Shown here in pieces: positions 17,547-25,841 of a stretch of DNA of 64,000 nt. The translations under genes and the position numbers were made by a program. How positions within the stretch are numbered: position 1 is the stretch's first letter; every line of letters starts with the position of its first letter. Under the pieces are notes generated by a model. It was not told the DNA's origin. It saw only the letters and a list, made by a program, of their open reading frames with translations, and did no database searches. The stretch comes from an uncultured Bacilli bacterium (GTDB lineage Bacteria; Bacillota_I; Bacilli_A; RF39; UBA660), in contig CAKPCA010000001.1 of NCBI GenBank assembly GCA_934141145.1, forward strand, positions 1-64,000, given 5' to 3'.

Positions 17547-17970
17547 TTACTTCACCACTTTCTTCTTTTTTTACAAATTTACACTTCATTGGTAATTTGT
17601 GCATAGCTAAACGAAGTGCTTCTCTTGCTACTTCTTCTGATACATCAGCAATTTCAAACATGATTTTGCCTTCTTTTACTACTGCAACCCATAATTCTGG
17701 ATTACCTTTACCTTTACCTTGACGAGTTTCTGCAGGTTTTCTAGTTAAAGATAAATGTGGGAATATATTTACCCATACTCTACCTCCACGTTTCATGTAA
17801 CGAGTCATCGCAACACGAGCAGCTTCGATTTGTTGAGTTGTTACCCAAGCACCTTCTTTAGCTTGAAGACCATAATCTCCAAAGTGAAGTGTTGTATTTC
17901 CTTTTGCTTTTCCTTCATAATATTGTCTATGAGGTTTTCTATATTTAGTTCTTTTTGGCATTAATGGCAT
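17536..17970 (-). CDS. rplP: 50S ribosomal protein L16
   Basis: Shapes the A-site tRNA corridor. 144 residues: PKRTKYRKPHRQ, GDYGLQAKEGAWVTTQQIEAAR and the GKGNPELWVAVVK loop. RBS AAGGAGGT is 8 nt before the ATG at 17970, inside the 3' end of rpsC, so the 26-nt overlap is real. Confidence 0.97.
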   Translation of the reverse strand: MPLMPKRTKYRKPHRQYYEGKAKGNTTLHFGDYGLQAKEGAWVTTQQIEAARVAMTRYMKRGGRVWVNIFPHLSLTRKPAETRQGKGKGNPELWVAVVKEGKIMFEIADVSEEVAREALRLAMHKLPMKCKFVKKEESGEVNEG

Positions 17971-18625
17971 GTCTATTACCTCCTTTTACATTTTTTTTAG
18001 GAAGTATTTCACCTTTATATATCCATACTTTAACTCCAATTTTACCAAATGTAGTATCAGCTTCTGCAGTAGCATAATCAATATCAGCTCTTAATGTATG
18101 TAAAGGTGTTGTACCTTCATTATACCCTTCAGCACGAGCGATATCTGCTCCATTTAAACGTCCAGAAACCATAGTTTTAATACCTTTAGCTCCTGCTTTC
18201 ATAGTATTTCTAATTGCTCTTTTTTGAGCCATTTTATATGAACCACGATTTTCTATTTGTTTAGCAATATTATTTGCAACAAGTTGAGCTACCATATCTG
18301 GATTTTTAATTTCAAATATTGAAATAACGATATTTTCATCTGTTAATTTATTTAACTCTTTCTTAATCTTTTCGATTTCTTCTCCACCATGACCTATAAC
18401 TATTCCAGGTTTTGCAGTATAAATAACGATTTCAGTTTTATTTTTAGATCTTTGGATTGCAATACTTGATACAGCTGCATCTTTTAATCTTTTTTCTAAG
18501 TATTTTCTTATTTTAATATCAGTTGCTAAATAGCTAGCAAAATCTTTATTATTTGAATACCATTTAGATTGCCAATCTTTAATAATACCAATTCGCATAC
18601 CTGCTGGATTAACTTTTTGTCCCAT
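17945..18625 (-). CDS. rpsC: 30S ribosomal protein S3
   Basis: Head protein at the mRNA entry, with helicase activity together with S4 and S5. 226 residues: GQKVNPAGMRIGI, KH domain with KPGIVIGHGGEEIEKIKKEL (about 72-91) and C-terminal domain with GRLNGADIARAEGYNEGTTPLHTLR. Confidence 0.98.
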   Translation of the reverse strand: MGQKVNPAGMRIGIIKDWQSKWYSNNKDFASYLATDIKIRKYLEKRLKDAAVSSIAIQRSKNKTEIVIYTAKPGIVIGHGGEEIEKIKKELNKLTDENIVISIFEIKNPDMVAQLVANNIAKQIENRGSYKMAQKRAIRNTMKAGAKGIKTMVSGRLNGADIARAEGYNEGTTPLHTLRADIDYATAEADTTFGKIGVKVWIYKGEILPKKNVKGGNRHAINAKKN

Positions 18626-18641
18626 AAATTAACCTCCTTTA

Positions 18642-18977
18642 CTAATTTCTTTCAGCCACAACAATTGTTATATGACTTGTTTTTTTATCATGTCTATCAA
18701 CATGTGATCTTGAACCAATTCTTCTTCTTTTCATTATTGGTCCATCATTTATATAAGCTTCTTTAATATATAAATTATTCTTATCTAATTTTAAGTTGTT
18801 TTCTGCATTAGCAGTTGCTGATACTAAAACTTTTTTAGTTATACGAGAAGCTTTTTTATTAATATTATTTAATATAGCCATTGCATCATTTACACTTTTA
18901 CCACGTACTAGATTTACAACTAAGCGTGCTTTTCTTGGTGCAATTAAGACTGTTCTAGCGGTTGCTCTTGCTTCCAT
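18642..18977 (-). CDS. rplV: 50S ribosomal protein L22
   Basis: Lines the exit tunnel with a long beta-hairpin; contacts all 23S domains. 111 residues with APRKARLVVNLVRGKSV and the hairpin GPIMKRRRIGSRSHVDRHDKKTSHI. Confidence 0.98.
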   Translation of the reverse strand: MEARATARTVLIAPRKARLVVNLVRGKSVNDAMAILNNINKKASRITKKVLVSATANAENNLKLDKNNLYIKEAYINDGPIMKRRRIGSRSHVDRHDKKTSHITIVVAERN

Positions 18978-19009
18978 TCTTTAACTCTCCTTCCTGAAAG
19001 TTCAAACTA

Positions 19010-19279
19010 TTATTTCTTCTTATTTTCGCCATGTCCACCGTTTTTACGAGTTGGTGCAAATTCACCTAATTTATGTCCAACCATATCTTCAGTTACATAA
19101 ACTGGAATGAATTCTTTACCATTGTGAACACCAAATGTATGACCAATAAAATCAGGAAAAATAGTTGAACGACGTGACCATGTTTTTATAACTTCTTTTT
19201 TTCCACTTTTATTCATTTCTTGAACCTTTTTAAGTAATCTATCGAATACATAAGGTCCTTTTTTTAAACTTCTAGCCAT
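19010..19279 (-). CDS. rpsS: 30S ribosomal protein S19
   Basis: Head protein pairing with S13. 89 residues with MARSLKKGPYVFDRLLKK, RRSTIFPDFIGHTFGVHNGKEF and the basic end GEFAPTRKNGGHGENKKK. Confidence 0.98.
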   Translation of the reverse strand: MARSLKKGPYVFDRLLKKVQEMNKSGKKEVIKTWSRRSTIFPDFIGHTFGVHNGKEFIPVYVTEDMVGHKLGEFAPTRKNGGHGENKKK

Positions 19280-19296
19280 TTTAATTTTTCCTTTCT

Positions 19297-20130
19297 TTAT
19301 TTGCTGTTACGACGAGTAACGATTAGTTTTGTAGAACTTTTCTTATTCTTACGAGTCTTAAGTCCAAGTGCTGGTTTACCCCATGGAGTCATAGGTTGTT
19401 TTCTACCAACTGGAGCTCTACCTTCACCACCACCATGTGGATGGTCATTAGGGTTCATAACAGAACCACGAACTGTTGGTCTTATACCCATATGTCTTGT
19501 TCTACCTGCTTTACCAAGTCTTACTAATGAATAATCTTCATTACCAACTTCACCAATTGTAGCCATACAAGTTCCAAGTATTTTTCTTGTTTCACCTGAT
19601 GATAATCTAACAAGTACATATTTATCTTCTCTACCAAGAATTTGAGCACTTTGTCCAGCACTTCTTGCGATTTGTCCGCCTTTTCCTGGTCTCATTTCAA
19701 TATTATGTACTACTGTACCAACTGGTATATTCATAAGTGGTAAAGTATTACCAACTTTTATATCTACATTTTCACCAGAAATAACTTTATTTCCTACTTT
19801 TAATCCTTTAGGTGCAATTATATATCTTTTTTCACCATCTACATAATTAATTAAAGCTATATTAGCACTTCTATTTGGATCATATTCTATTGATGCTACT
19901 GTACCTTCAATATCAAATTTATTTCTTTTGAAATCAATTATACGATATTTTCTTTTTTCTCCACCACCTTGGTGTCTTACAGTAATTTTACCTTGGTTAT
20001 TACGTCCACTTCTCTTATTCATTTTTGTAAGTAGACTTTTTTCTGGAGTACTTTTTGTAATTTCTTCATTAACTAATGTACTCTTTTTTCTTTGCCCAGG
20101 TGTAACTGGATTGTAATGTTTTATTGCCAT
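19297..20130 (-). CDS. rplB: 50S ribosomal protein L2
   Basis: Needed for subunit joining and peptidyl transfer. 277 residues; the conserved C-terminal GSVMNPNDHPHGGGEGRAPVGRKQ contains the functionally important His in HPHGGGEG, and the zinc-free bacterial form ends in a basic tail. Confidence 0.98.
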   Translation of the reverse strand: MAIKHYNPVTPGQRKKSTLVNEEITKSTPEKSLLTKMNKRSGRNNQGKITVRHQGGGEKRKYRIIDFKRNKFDIEGTVASIEYDPNRSANIALINYVDGEKRYIIAPKGLKVGNKVISGENVDIKVGNTLPLMNIPVGTVVHNIEMRPGKGGQIARSAGQSAQILGREDKYVLVRLSSGETRKILGTCMATIGEVGNEDYSLVRLGKAGRTRHMGIRPTVRGSVMNPNDHPHGGGEGRAPVGRKQPMTPWGKPALGLKTRKNKKSSTKLIVTRRNSK

Positions 20131-20142
20131 ATTTTACACCTC

Positions 20143-20424
20143 CTATAATTCTATTTGACTACCTTCAGCTAATGTTACAATTGCTTTTTTGTAACGGCTT
20201 GTAGTCCCTGCATAACGTCCAACTCTTTTATATTTTGGTTTAACGTTAATTGTATTTACTCTTAAAACTTTAACATTGAAAATCTTTTCAACTGCTTGTT
20301 TTATTTGTACTTTGTTAGCATCGTTTCTAACTTTTAAAACGATTTTATCGCCTTTTTCTGCTATTTTTGCACTTTTTTCAGTAATAACAGGTGCGATAAT
20401 AATATCTCTATAACTTCCTATCAT
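20143..20424 (-). CDS. rplW: 50S ribosomal protein L23
   Basis: Exit-site docking protein for trigger factor and SRP. 93 residues: DIIIAPVITEKSAKIAEKG at the start, FNVKVLRVNTINVKPKYKRVGR in the loop. One-base contact with the rplD stop. Confidence 0.98.
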   Translation of the reverse strand: MIGSYRDIIIAPVITEKSAKIAEKGDKIVLKVRNDANKVQIKQAVEKIFNVKVLRVNTINVKPKYKRVGRYAGTTSRYKKAIVTLAEGSQIEL

Positions 20425-21050
20425 TATTTAAGTACCTCCTCAAGCATTTTAACAGCTTCTTCAGTCATAACTAAATTAGTATAGTTCATAACATCATAAG
20501 TGTTTATTTCATGAGTTTCGATTACTTTAACATCACTTAAATTACGAGAAGCTAAAATTAAGTTATCAGTTAATTCTTTTACAACAATTAATGATTTACC
20601 ACTTATTTTTAAAGTTTCTAATAATTTCATAAAGTCTTTTGTTTTAGGTGTATCAACTATAAAGTTTTCAACAACTATAATTTCTTTTGCATTTGCTTTA
20701 TGAGTTAAAGCTGATTTTAAAGCTAATCTTCTTTCTTTTCTATTTTGTTTTTTAGTGTAGTTTCTATTTGTTGTTGGTCCAAATACTACTCCACCACCTA
20801 CAAAGTGAGGTGCACGGATTGATCCTTGACGAGCATTACCTGTTCCTTTTTGTCTCCATGGTTTTCTTCCACCACCAGAAACTTCACTTCTTGTTTTTGT
20901 ACTATGTGTACCTTGTCTCATTGACGCATTCTTAAGTACTACTGCATCATATATTGTTTGATTATTTGGTTCTATTCCAAATACTTCGTCATTTAGTTTT
21001 ATGTCTTTAATTTTTTCACCTTTTATATTTAAAAGAGCTATTTTAGGCAT
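20424..21050 (-). CDS. rplD: 50S ribosomal protein L4
   Basis: 208 residues with the extended loop that reaches the exit tunnel (SGGGRKPWRQKGTGNARQGSIRAP, about 45-70). L4 is the classical autogenous regulator of S10 operons in proteobacteria. The ATG at 21050 is chosen because AAAGGAGG lies 7-8 nt upstream; the open frame extends 7 codons further. Confidence 0.97.
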   Translation of the reverse strand: MPKIALLNIKGEKIKDIKLNDEVFGIEPNNQTIYDAVVLKNASMRQGTHSTKTRSEVSGGGRKPWRQKGTGNARQGSIRAPHFVGGGVVFGPTTNRNYTKKQNRKERRLALKSALTHKANAKEIIVVENFIVDTPKTKDFMKLLETLKISGKSLIVVKELTDNLILASRNLSDVKVIETHEINTYDVMNYTNLVMTEEAVKMLEEVLK

Positions 21051-21110
21051 TTTTCTTCCTCCTTTCATCACAATATTTTAAATTTAATAATTTTGAATTA
21101 TTCACATTTA

Positions 21111-21866
21111 TTATTCTTGTGATGATTCTTGTTTTTCTTCTTCAGTAACTGTTTCTTCAGTAAGTGTAACTTCTTCTGAAACTTCATCAGTTTTTGGTTC
21201 TTCAAATGAAACTAAATCAATAGCTTCTTTTACTACACCTTCATTTTTAATAGCTGATTTTATTATAACTAAAGACTTTTTAGGACCTGGAACATTACCT
21301 TTAACTAAGATAACATTTTCTTCAAGATCAATCATAACAACTTCTAAGTTTTGAACTGTTACAACTTCACTACCCATATGTCCTGGTAATTTCTTACCTT
21401 TAAGTACACGCATTGGTCTCATTGTTCCAAGAGAACCTACGCCTCTATGATATTGAGAGCCATGTCCCATAGGACCTCTACTTTGATTATGACGTTTAAT
21501 TACACCTTGGTAACCTTTACCTTTACTTGTACCAGTTACATCAACTAATTCGCCTTCAGTAAAGATATCAGCTTTGATTTCTTGACCAAGAGTATAGTTA
21601 TTAACATCTACTCCCCTGATTTCTTTTAAGAAGCGCTTAGGTGATGTGTTTGCTTTTTTTAGATGACCCATTTCAGGTTTATTTGAAAGTTTTTCTCTTT
21701 TTGTATCAAATGCTAATTGAATTGCATCATATCCATCATTTTCCACAGTTTTAATTTGTGAAACAACATTTGGTTCAATAGAAATAACTGTTACTGGAGT
21801 TAATTTTCCATTTTTTGCAAAAACCTGTGTCATCCCGATCTTACGACCTAAGATTCCTTTTTTCAT
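21111..21866 (-). CDS. rplC: 50S ribosomal protein L3 with acidic C-terminal tail
   Basis: Among the first proteins to bind 23S rRNA near the peptidyl transferase centre. The core (1-210) is standard: KGILGRKIGMTQVF, SKGKGYQGVIKRH, and the loop GPMGHGSQYHRGVGSLG. About 40 extra residues at the C-terminus are rich in Glu, Thr and Ser (EEPKTDEVSEE, ETVTEEEKQESSQE) and are not found in model L3 proteins of about 209 residues. The tail is probably disordered. Confidence 0.97.
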   Translation of the reverse strand: MKKGILGRKIGMTQVFAKNGKLTPVTVISIEPNVVSQIKTVENDGYDAIQLAFDTKREKLSNKPEMGHLKKANTSPKRFLKEIRGVDVNNYTLGQEIKADIFTEGELVDVTGTSKGKGYQGVIKRHNQSRGPMGHGSQYHRGVGSLGTMRPMRVLKGKKLPGHMGSEVVTVQNLEVVMIDLEENVILVKGNVPGPKKSLVIIKSAIKNEGVVKEAIDLVSFEEPKTDEVSEEVTLTEETVTEEEKQESSQE

Positions 21867-21881
21867 TTCTTCCTCCTATAA

Positions 21882-22184
21882 TTATTTAATATTTATTTCA
21901 ATACCACTAGGTAAATCCAATCTTGCTAAAGCATCGATTGTGTCTTTACTAGGATTATTGATAACAATTAGTCTTTTGTGTGTTCTCATTTCAAATTGTT
22001 CACGAGAATCTTTATACTTATGTACAGCTCTTAAGATTGTTATTTTTTCAATCTTTGTTGGTAGTGGTACTGGTCCACTAACTTCTCCACCTGTTCTTTT
22101 AACAGTTTCAACAATCTTGCTAGCAGCTTGATCAATTGTTCTTGGATCATATGCTTTTAAGCGTACTTGTATTTTGTTAGACAT
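21882..22184 (-). CDS. rpsJ: 30S ribosomal protein S10
   Basis: First gene of the operon; also NusE, partner of NusB in antitermination. 100 residues with IQVRLKAYDPRTIDQAA, VSGPVPLPTKIEKITILR and the loop KDSREQFEMRTHKRLI. Preceded by AAGGGAGG and the structured leader. Confidence 0.98.
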   Translation of the reverse strand: MSNKIQVRLKAYDPRTIDQAASKIVETVKRTGGEVSGPVPLPTKIEKITILRAVHKYKDSREQFEMRTHKRLIVINNPSKDTIDALARLDLPSGIEINIK

Positions 22185-22322
22185 ATATAATCCTCCCTTC
22201 GCCTATATCTTGTATAGACTTGCTCCGTACAAATTACCTGATTTTTGCCAGTTTACCTTTATTTTATAAAAACAACTTAACCTGGTGTATCAGCAACCTC
22301 GCACATCTACGCAGTCACACAT
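22185..22322 (-). promoter_or_regulatory. S10 operon leader, probable r-protein-responsive RNA
   Basis: About 138 nt between the predicted start of transcription and rpsJ. It contains blocks that recur in Firmicutes S10 leaders, GCGAGGTTGCTGATACACC early and TTTGTACGGAGCAAG close to the RBS, and several complementary segments. A structure that senses a ribosomal protein is inferred; which protein binds is not visible. Confidence 0.5.
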
Positions 22323-22328
22323 AAAGAC

Positions 22329-22357
22329 ATTATATCAAGTTTTATAAGGTTTTGCAA
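22329..22357 (-). promoter_or_regulatory. S10 operon promoter
   Basis: Minus-strand TTGCAA (22352-22357), 17-nt spacer and TATAAT (22329-22334). It is the only good promoter upstream of rpsJ and would drive the 14-kb ribosomal operon. Confidence 0.85.
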
Positions 22358-22379
22358 GCATTTTTTGTAATTTTTTTCA

Positions 22380-22412
22380 TTAAAAAAATTATTGAATTTT
22401 ATCAATAATTTT
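22380..22412 (-). terminator. Terminator overlapping the end of the prepilin-like gene
   Basis: Stem AAATTATTGA/TCAATAATTT with a 6-nt loop and a minus-strand run of seven A/T ending in T-run; overlaps the stop codon at 22402. Confidence 0.75.
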
Positions 22413-23268
22413 GCATATTTATTATATAAGGATTAAATTCACTTCCATCCCCATTTTGTACTATTATATTGTTTCTTAATTTTAAAACCATTTTAATACA
22501 TGCATCTACACTATCATCTTTTATTATTTCATTTGTGTCAGATGTAAGTATTTTATAATCTAAGTTATCATTTATCCACATATCTTTTCCGTTTTTTATA
22601 AATGTTGAATTATTTAATAATGTCCCTTTATACATATTTGCAGATATAATTTCTAAATTATCGTTTATCATTTTCTTTTCATCTTCGCTATATTGATCAT
22701 TATATATTGTTACTAAGCTAGAATTTACATTATCTCTTTTTGAAGAATTATTACATTCATTTTCAATTATATATGTATAACCATTTTTATCTATTTTTAT
22801 TATTTTATATATTTTTTCATTAAAACTTATATAGTTTTTAGCATTTTCACCTTTAAATAAATATTCATCATTTTCTTTATATAATCCACTATTATTATCT
22901 AACTTATTAATTTTACTTAAAAGTGTATCACCATCAATATAATAGAATTTTATATTTCCATCTTCATTTGTTACTAATACCTTAGTACTATCACTATAGT
23001 CTTTTCCTGTTAATGGATTTTTTGCACCTTTATTAATATATCCATCTTCTATTAAATCTACTACTTTATATTCAGTAACATTAGCTTTACTTACATCTGC
23101 TAAATATTTTGTTTTTGCACTTTCTATTATTAACTTCTTAGAAGAATTAAATGCACTAATTTTACTATTTTCTATTACATCCAATATTTTAGGATAAGCT
23201 ATAGCACTAATAATACCAAGTAAAACTATTACTGCTAAAAGTTCTATTAATGTAAATCCTTTCTTCAT
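22402..23268 (-). CDS. Prepilin-like protein with type IV pilin leader
   Basis: A 288-residue protein beginning MKKGFTLIELLAVIVLLGII: a short basic leader, the prepilin peptidase site G|FTLIE (cleavage after Gly4) and a hydrophobic helix of about 20 residues followed by a long amphipathic stretch. The rest is an outer domain with low similarity to anything recognised; it ends GDGSEFNPYIINMQNY, a tail pattern seen in several Firmicutes pilin-like proteins. No pilus ATPase, peptidase or platform gene is in the window. It sits 13 nt after the WG-repeat gene, probably in one transcript. Confidence 0.82.
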   Translation of the reverse strand: MKKGFTLIELLAVIVLLGIISAIAYPKILDVIENSKISAFNSSKKLIIESAKTKYLADVSKANVTEYKVVDLIEDGYINKGAKNPLTGKDYSDSTKVLVTNEDGNIKFYYIDGDTLLSKINKLDNNSGLYKENDEYLFKGENAKNYISFNEKIYKIIKIDKNGYTYIIENECNNSSKRDNVNSSLVTIYNDQYSEDEKKMINDNLEIISANMYKGTLLNNSTFIKNGKDMWINDNLDYKILTSDTNEIIKDDSVDACIKMVLKLRNNIIVQNGDGSEFNPYIINMQNY

Positions 23269-23281
23269 ATAAAAACCTCCC

Positions 23282-25117
23282 CTATTTAGTTTCGTATATT
23301 AAATTACCATTATAATTATAATATTTATCTCCTATAGTTATATAATTTTCATATACATTAACTTCATCATCTATTTTCATAGTAAGTTCATTAAATGTAC
23401 TTAAGTTAATTAATATTTCTTCATTATTATATGTTGCTTTTATTATAGGATATTTTGTTGATACTAAACTAAACTCTTTATATATAGGTTTAATTAATAT
23501 CTTTCCCTTTGAATTAATTATACCATACTTATCATTTACTCTAAATACAAAAACTTCTTCATTACCGCTTTTTTTAACAGTATTAAATAAATCACTATCT
23601 AATAATACTATCTCATCATATTCAGGTTTTATTACTTCTTTTCCATTACTATTTATTACACCATATGAATTATCATTTGTTACTACAGCATAACCATAAT
23701 CTTCAAAATCAGATAAATTATCATAACCTTTACTAGTTATAACTTTTCCTTTTTTATTTATAAATCCATATTTAGAATCTGATTCTTTTATTTTCATAAA
23801 TCCATTAGTAAATGTATTATCAAGAGGTTTAATATCTGTAAATTCGCCTATAACCCTATTATTATATAAAATTTTATACTCATCTTTATCCACAGTAAAA
23901 TTATGACTTTTTTCTAAAACTACACCATCAGAGTACTCATAATCAATATTGTCATTGGAATTTATTACTTCTTTGGTGCTTAGATTAATATAATCTTTTT
24001 TTGCATTATCTTTTATTCCAATTGCTACATTTGAATTTATATCTTCTACTCTAAGTCTTTTGTAATTTGATGTTTCATAAACTACTCTATCATCTTTTAT
24101 TACAAAATATTTATTATTTTCTGAATCACTATTAGGTTTCACATAAAATACATTATTATCAAGTACATATATATCACTTAATGTATATTTATATACTTCT
24201 TTACCTGTTTTAGTATTAATTATAGTAGATGAATCATTTATCTTTATTTTTGCATATTTTTCTAAAGACTCACCAGATGATATTTCTATAGATATGTCTC
24301 TATTATCTACTTCATCTACTACATAAGAATATATTTCTTTACCTTCACTATTCATAAGTCCCATAGTTTCTCCTCTTACAAATAGGAAAAGTCCAGACTT
24401 TGAATAACTAATATTATCATAATTAAATCTTGTTAATTCTTTTAAATTTTCATCTAGTAATCCTTGCTTTAATCCTTCATTTGTAAACTTACTTACTATA
24501 TATCTATTAGAATATAAATCAATATAGAAATAACTTCCAAATGGTACTTCTAGTTTTGCTTTACCATTTAATACACCACTTAAATTATTATAATTTTTTA
24601 CAAGTGCATAACCTTTATAAAAATTAGTTCCAGATATATACTTTGGTTTTGCAAGTACTTCTCCATCACTGTTTATATAACCAACTTTATTTTTTTCTTC
24701 TATTCTTATTAAATTTACTTCAGCTGCTTTTATATTTGTAGAAAATAAATATACTCCAAGTAATGATACAAATACAAATGCGACTACTGGCAATACTTTT
24801 AAATGTTCAGATAATTTTTCACCAATATTTGAAAATATATTTTCTTTATTTTCTGTTTCTTCTTGTTCATATAATTTACTTATATCTAGCATTTTTTCAT
24901 CATTTGGTATATAGTCACTATTGCTCAAATCTCCAAATAATTCATCTTGCGTACTAATACTTTCAACATCTTCTTTGATAGAATCATCTATTTTTTCTTC
25001 TTCTTTTTTATCAGTATCGGGAGTACTAGAAAAAGCTTTTTCAAATGGTAAATCATCAATATCATCTATTTTTTTTGAATCGTTTTCTTCTTCGAATGGT
25101 AAATCATCAAAATCCAT
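23282..25117 (-). CDS. Membrane-anchored WG-repeat protein
   Basis: A 611-residue protein. The acidic cytosolic N-terminus carries a repeated DDLPFE motif (twice in the first 30 residues); one membrane segment lies at about 110-130; the large outer part holds at least six WG-type repeats with pattern GxINxxGK-x-xxKPxY (for example KVGYINSDGEVLAKPKY, SYGVINSNGKEVIKPEY, KYGIINSKGKILIKPIY). WG repeats are beta-structured units of unknown ligand, common on Firmicutes surfaces. Start 25117 is chosen because AGGAGGG precedes it. It is followed by the prepilin-like gene. Confidence 0.82.
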   Translation of the reverse strand: MDFDDLPFEEENDSKKIDDIDDLPFEKAFSSTPDTDKKEEEKIDDSIKEDVESISTQDELFGDLSNSDYIPNDEKMLDISKLYEQEETENKENIFSNIGEKLSEHLKVLPVVAFVFVSLLGVYLFSTNIKAAEVNLIRIEEKNKVGYINSDGEVLAKPKYISGTNFYKGYALVKNYNNLSGVLNGKAKLEVPFGSYFYIDLYSNRYIVSKFTNEGLKQGLLDENLKELTRFNYDNISYSKSGLFLFVRGETMGLMNSEGKEIYSYVVDEVDNRDISIEISSGESLEKYAKIKINDSSTIINTKTGKEVYKYTLSDIYVLDNNVFYVKPNSDSENNKYFVIKDDRVVYETSNYKRLRVEDINSNVAIGIKDNAKKDYINLSTKEVINSNDNIDYEYSDGVVLEKSHNFTVDKDEYKILYNNRVIGEFTDIKPLDNTFTNGFMKIKESDSKYGFINKKGKVITSKGYDNLSDFEDYGYAVVTNDNSYGVINSNGKEVIKPEYDEIVLLDSDLFNTVKKSGNEEVFVFRVNDKYGIINSKGKILIKPIYKEFSLVSTKYPIIKATYNNEEILINLSTFNELTMKIDDEVNVYENYITIGDKYYNYNGNLIYETK

Positions 25118-25162
25118 TTCTAGCCCTCCTATCCTTATATAATATAATAACATATATTTTTA

Positions 25163-25194
25163 ATAAAAAAAAGAAGTTATTTAAAATAACTTCA
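25163..25194 (-). terminator. Terminator after the sortase gene
   Basis: Stem GAAGTTATT/AATAACTTC (25173-25181, 25185-25193) followed by a minus-strand T-run. Confidence 0.85.
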
Positions 25195-25204
25195 AATACT
25201 ATTT

Positions 25205-25801
25205 TTATTGTACTCTAGCCTTTACAACTATTCTACTTTTTCCACCATTTTCACAAGTAACTAGTGTTACATGATATCCATCAAAATAAGATAAATAACT
25301 TGTATCATTAGGGCTTACATATCTATCTACTTCGTATACAGTATATTCCATATATTTTCCACTAGCGTCAGTTATATTAACTTTATCTCCTGACTTTAGA
25401 TTTAATATTGAATAAAAGAATCTATTTCTACCCCTAAAGTTATGACCTGAAACAACAAAACCTCCAGGTTCATTTACATCAACACCATATGATTTTATAG
25501 TTCCAATATTCATTGCCGCATAAGTTTGTTCTTTTAATATTACTGAACTAAAACCTATTCTTGGTATTTGTATTCTTCCTAAAATAGTATAACCATTATA
25601 ATTAACTGTTGGAGTTATATTTTCAGGAATTATTTCATCTTTTTTAGCTTCAATTTTATTTTCAAATAACTCTAGTGCGGATTTTTCTAAAGAATTTAAT
25701 TTTCTTTCTCTAAAATTATCGTAAATCATAAGAAAGGTAAAGAAATAAAGTGCAAAGATAAAAATAAATATTACTATATTTATAAAACGCTTTATTTTCA
25801 T
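25205..25801 (-). CDS. Class D-like sortase
   Basis: A 198-residue transpeptidase that would join surface proteins to cell wall or to each other. It has an N-terminal membrane anchor (about 6-27) and a sortase barrel with the triad His120 (SGHNF), Cys183 (TLVTCENG) and Arg190 (SRIVVKA). Small size and single N-terminal anchor fit class D/E sortases. No LPxTG-type substrate was recognised in the window, so its targets are elsewhere. Located alone between the WG gene and gpmI with its own terminator. Confidence 0.9.
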   Translation of the reverse strand: MKIKRFINIVIFIFIFALYFFTFLMIYDNFRERKLNSLEKSALELFENKIEAKKDEIIPENITPTVNYNGYTILGRIQIPRIGFSSVILKEQTYAAMNIGTIKSYGVDVNEPGGFVVSGHNFRGRNRFFYSILNLKSGDKVNITDASGKYMEYTVYEVDRYVSPNDTSYLSYFDGYHVTLVTCENGGKSRIVVKARVQ

Positions 25802-25841
25802 ATAAACCTCTCCTATTCTTTTTTATTATTATAACACATTT

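Noticed and set aside
22185..22401. tRNA gene in the S10 upstream region
   Set aside because: No cloverleaf with T-arm GTTCRA and CCA-side acceptor pairing could be formed; no tRNA gene was found in the window.
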